The notes below the pieces were generated by a model that ran no database searches, was not told the origin of the DNA, and saw only the letters and a program-made list of their open reading frames with translations. From Bacteroidota bacterium (GTDB lineage: Bacteria > Bacteroidota > Bacteroidia > Bacteroidales > UBA1556): DNA of 8,750 nt. Positions within the stretch are counted from its first letter, which is position 1. Every line of letters starts with the position of its first letter. This document shows, in pieces, positions 6,554 through 8,750 of this stretch. The position numbers were made by a program, and so were the translations under genes. The DNA is taken from positions 1 to 8,750 of the forward strand of contig QNXT01000163.1 in NCBI GenBank assembly GCA_003973505.1, read 5' to 3'.

Positions 6554-7925
6554 AGTTGTCTCGTTTTTCAAACTGTTTTTCATGTTTTACCACAGCCTTG
6601 GTTTTCCATCTTCCCATTTTATAATAGATAAATGAAGCAATCAATCCAAATGACCAACCTATAGGAACTCCCCACCAGATACCATCGGATCCCAATCCCA
6701 TTTCGGGGCGACTTAAATAATAGGAAACGGGTATTCGTAAAAACCAAAGTGCAAAAATGGTAATAAACATAAGGACAATGGTATCACCGGCTCCACGTAA
6801 TAAACCATGCACAGTAAACATCGCCGAAAAGATTACATAGAACGAACTCACAATCACAAGGTAAGAATAGCCTATGGCAATCACATTGGGATCGTTAGTA
6901 AAAATTCCAATAAGGTCGGTGCCAAAAAAATACATTATAATGGAAACAATAACTGAAAAGGTGGATGAAATCATAAGTGTGACATAGAAACCACGTCGAA
7001 CACGCTCAATTTTATTCGCACCAATATTTTGCCCCACAAAAGTAGCTAAAGCCGTAGAGAAAGCCATTGCTGGCATGGAAGCGAAAGAGTCGAGCCTACT
7101 TGCTGCGGTAAAAGCAGCAATGGTATCGGTTCCAAAATCGTTCACAATTCGCATGATGGCAATCATTCCAATGGCCACAAACGACTGCTGCGCTCCAGTA
7201 GGTAAGCCTATCCGTAAACTCTGTGCAAATATTTTCCAATCGAAAACAAGATTTTCAAAAGAAAAATGTATTAATGAATTTCCCTTATTAATTCGTATGC
7301 TTACCCCAATGAAAGCAATGGCCTGAGCAATCACACTCGCATAAGCAACACCTTTGATTCCCCAATCGAATACCATCACAAACAAGAGATCCAAACCAAT
7401 ATTTAGTATTGTAGAAAAGATGGTAAAATAAAGTGGCGAACGCGAATCACCCATACCTCTTAGAATGCCATTGGTGCCATAAAAAGCAAACATAAACACC
7501 ATTCCCCCAAGATAAATTTGAAGATAATCTACGGCATCGTCAAGAACTTCCGTTGGGAGTTTTAGGGCAATAAAAATATCTTCACTGAAATAAATACCAA
7601 AAATGGACATGATAATAGAAGCAATGAAAATAAACACATAAAATGTATTTATTGCTTTCACCACATTATCGTATTGCTTGGCCCCAAAATATTGAGAAAC
7701 AACCACCGTAACCCCCGACGAAATACCAATCAATAAAGAAATCAGTACAAAAATCACAGGGAAGGAAGCTCCAACCGCAGCAAGGGCTTCTTTGCCCAAC
7801 ACATTACCAACAATAATGCTATCTACCACATTATATAGTTGCTGAAATATGGAGGCTGCAATGACAGGCAGGGCAAATAGGATAATTTGCTTACTCTCTT
7901 TTCCTATGGTTAAATCTCTGGCCAA
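6552..7925 (-). CDS. MATE-family multidrug/sodium antiporter-type transporter, TTG start
   Basis: A 457-residue inner-membrane protein with about 12 hydrophobic segments in two homologous halves, the usual MATE size and topology. Family hallmarks: LPVIAASIFQQLYNVVDSIIVG at 19-40, with the conserved Pro and Asp (D35) of the first helix; SQYFGAKQ at 77-84 and the matching GQNIGANK at 298-305 in the second half; and the repeated LRGxGD turn at 155-159 and 376-381. MATE proteins export cationic drugs or metabolites by Na+ or H+ antiport; the substrate here is not predictable. The reading frame has no ATG near its N-terminus: an in-frame TAG lies four codons upstream and the first internal Met is far inside the protein. 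Translation therefore most likely starts at TTG (7923-7925), giving MARDLTIGKES, which matches the usual short N-terminus. A good promoter lies just upstream. The T9SS gene follows after 57 bp. Confidence 0.9.
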   Translation of the reverse strand: MARDLTIGKESKQIILFALPVIAASIFQQLYNVVDSIIVGNVLGKEALAAVGASFPVIFVLISLLIGISSGVTVVVSQYFGAKQYDNVVKAINTFYVFIFIASIIMSIFGIYFSEDIFIALKLPTEVLDDAVDYLQIYLGGMVFMFAFYGTNGILRGMGDSRSPLYFTIFSTILNIGLDLLFVMVFDWGIKGVAYASVIAQAIAFIGVSIRINKGNSLIHFSFENLVFDWKIFAQSLRIGLPTGAQQSFVAIGMIAIMRIVNDFGTDTIAAFTAASRLDSFASMPAMAFSTALATFVGQNIGANKIERVRRGFYVTLMISSTFSVIVSIIMYFFGTDLIGIFTNDPNVIAIGYSYLVIVSSFYVIFSAMFTVHGLLRGAGDTIVLMFITIFALWFLRIPVSYYLSRPEMGLGSDGIWWGVPIGWSFGLIASFIYYKMGRWKTKAVVKHEKQFEKRDN

Positions 7926-7949
7926 ATTTGTTATCTATTTTTAGAGCAG

Positions 7950-7977
7950 CAAAAGTACAATAAAAACGAACTGCAAA
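7950..7977 (-). promoter_or_regulatory. Bacteroidota-type promoter of the MATE transporter gene
   Basis: On the minus strand a TTTG (7977-7974) is followed after 16 bases by TACTTTTG (7957-7950), an exact match to the TAnnTTTG -7 element. The spacer is slightly short of the usual 17-23. Transcription would begin near 7945, leaving about 20 bases of leader before the TTG start codon, which supports that start choice. Confidence 0.6.
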
Positions 7978-8031
7978 CTTTTTACATATCGCTTACTTCT
8001 CAATAAACCACAGTAAAACATTTGAAAAAGC

Positions 8032-8082
8032 AAATCAATGAGAAAATCAATAAGCAATAAAAAAGTGTCCTATAAAATCAAT
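8032..8082. repeat. Three direct copies of AAATCAAT in the gap upstream of the transporter
   Basis: The octamer occurs at 8032-8039, 8044-8051 and 8075-8082, all in the same orientation, with starts 12 and 31 bases apart. The gap at 7926-8093 otherwise holds the transporter promoter. Clustered short repeats could bind a regulator, but low-complexity AT sequence may explain them. A T-run downstream of the DUF2027 stop (minus strand, about 8059-8064) lacks a matching stem, so I do not call a terminator. Confidence 0.3.
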
Positions 8083-8093
8083 ACCTACTGCCC

Positions 8094-8750
8094 TTAAAAG
8101 TTCTCAGGAATCTCTACTTGAGTAGCTCCAACTCCATAATCGGCCATGGAAGCAGCACGATAGTATATTCCTTCATATTGGTCAAGAATATCGTGAATAT
8201 CTTTTTTCAAAGTACCAGCACCAACACCATGAATGAAGACCACCTTATGAAATTTGTGAGCAATAGCCGACTCCAAGCAGCGTTCAAAATAGCTTAATTG
8301 CAAATCAAGCATTTCTTTATTGCTCATGCTTGAATGGTCGCTTACCAACTCCCAAATATGCATATCGACGATAGCTTCTCCTTCTTTGGTTTTATGCTTT
8401 AAGATTTCATCATTTTGCATTACCGGAGCCGCTTTTGTTTGCATCGCCTCCACATCCTCCTTTTCTACTACTTCGGCAAGCTCGCCCATAAGTGGGATGT
8501 TTTTCACATCAACCAATCGATATAAAAAAGCTTTTTGGATAAAAAACAAAGAATCGGTATAGGCTGACTCCTTATAAAATCGGCTGCCCCGTAAACGCAC
8601 ATCAGTACTAACTGGAGCAAGAAGTTTTTTCGACTGATCTTTTACAAAAATCATTTGCACATTAGCATTTAGCCACGAATCAAGGTCTTCACGACTAATA
8701 GTTTCAAGATAGTAGCGTGAATATTCAGGAATAGTTCCCGAAACAATATG
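8094..8750 (-). CDS. DUF2027/Smr-domain protein, C-terminal 218 residues
   Basis: The frame is open to the right edge of the window, so the start and N-terminal part are missing; an internal GTG at 8660 is not a plausible start because coding sequence continues upstream of it. Visible residues about 1-85 match the kind of middle beta-domain found in Bacteroidota DUF2027 proteins. A variable linker of about 85-120 follows, rich in Glu and Lys. The Smr (small MutS-related) domain fills about 125-215: EAIVDMHIWEL with D129 and H131, a helix with LDLQLSYFERCLESA, then KVVFIHGVGAGTLKKDI with the conserved HGxGxG at 174-179. Smr domains bind or nick nucleic acid in several families, and the DUF2027 members have no settled function. 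The protein is probably cytoplasmic. The stop lies 168 bp upstream of the transporter start, with that gene's own promoter between them, so separate transcription is likely. Confidence 0.82.
   Translation of the reverse strand, partial: HIVSGTIPEYSRYYLETISREDLDSWLNANVQMIFVKDQSKKLLAPVSTDVRLRGSRFYKESAYTDSLFFIQKAFLYRLVDVKNIPLMGELAEVVEKEDVEAMQTKAAPVMQNDEILKHKTKEGEAIVDMHIWELVSDHSSMSNKEMLDLQLSYFERCLESAIAHKFHKVVFIHGVGAGTLKKDIHDILDQYEGIYYRAASMADYGVGATQVEIPENF

Noticed and set aside
8022..8035. Small ATTTG/CAAAT hairpin upstream of the transporter
   Set aside because: The pairing is only about five A/T-rich base pairs with no U-run after it on either strand, too weak to call a terminator.
8094..8660. 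A complete 188-residue Smr protein starting at GTG 8660
   Set aside because: The frame stays open for 30 more codons to the window edge and those residues look coding, so the gene is a partial one with its start outside.

Overview
The window reads as ordinary chromosomal DNA from a member of the Bacteroidota, AT-rich throughout. Four signs point there: a C-terminal type IX secretion sorting domain on a small exported protein, a DUF2027/Smr protein, an N-terminus typical of a Bacteroidota outer-membrane barrel protein, and promoter elements of the form TAnnTTTG in place of an E. coli-like -10 box. I see no mobile element, CRISPR array, rRNA or tRNA. I do not find a clearly new multi-gene system.

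Layout. From the left, on the minus strand, lie the first 49 codons of an outer-membrane barrel protein (1-148, running off the edge). Its likely operon partner, a membrane-anchored serine hydrolase of the beta-lactamase fold, follows (178-1515). A 276-bp divergent control region separates these from a 1000-residue plus-strand gene (1792-4794), an exported fusion of a NagZ-type GH3 beta-N-acetylglucosaminidase with a beta-lactamase-like serine hydrolase. Convergent with it and only 20 bp away is a BadF/BadG-type sugar kinase (4815-5663, minus). Four further minus-strand features follow: a strong hairpin (5681-5735), a small type IX-secreted protein (5754-6494), a MATE-family transporter that starts at TTG (6552-7925), and the C-terminal 218 residues of a DUF2027/Smr protein that runs off the right edge (8094-8750).

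How the genes may work together. The fusion enzyme and the kinase suggest salvage of cell-wall amino sugars. The GH3 domain would release GlcNAc from muropeptides outside the cytoplasmic membrane, the serine-hydrolase domain could remove the peptide (as proposed for the separate NagZ and AmiE of Bacillus subtilis), and the cytoplasmic kinase could phosphorylate the freed GlcNAc or MurNAc. This is inference from domain families and adjacency. No MurNAc-6-P etherase, transporter or other recycling gene is visible here. The T9SS protein, the MATE transporter and the Smr protein have no evident functional tie to that pair.
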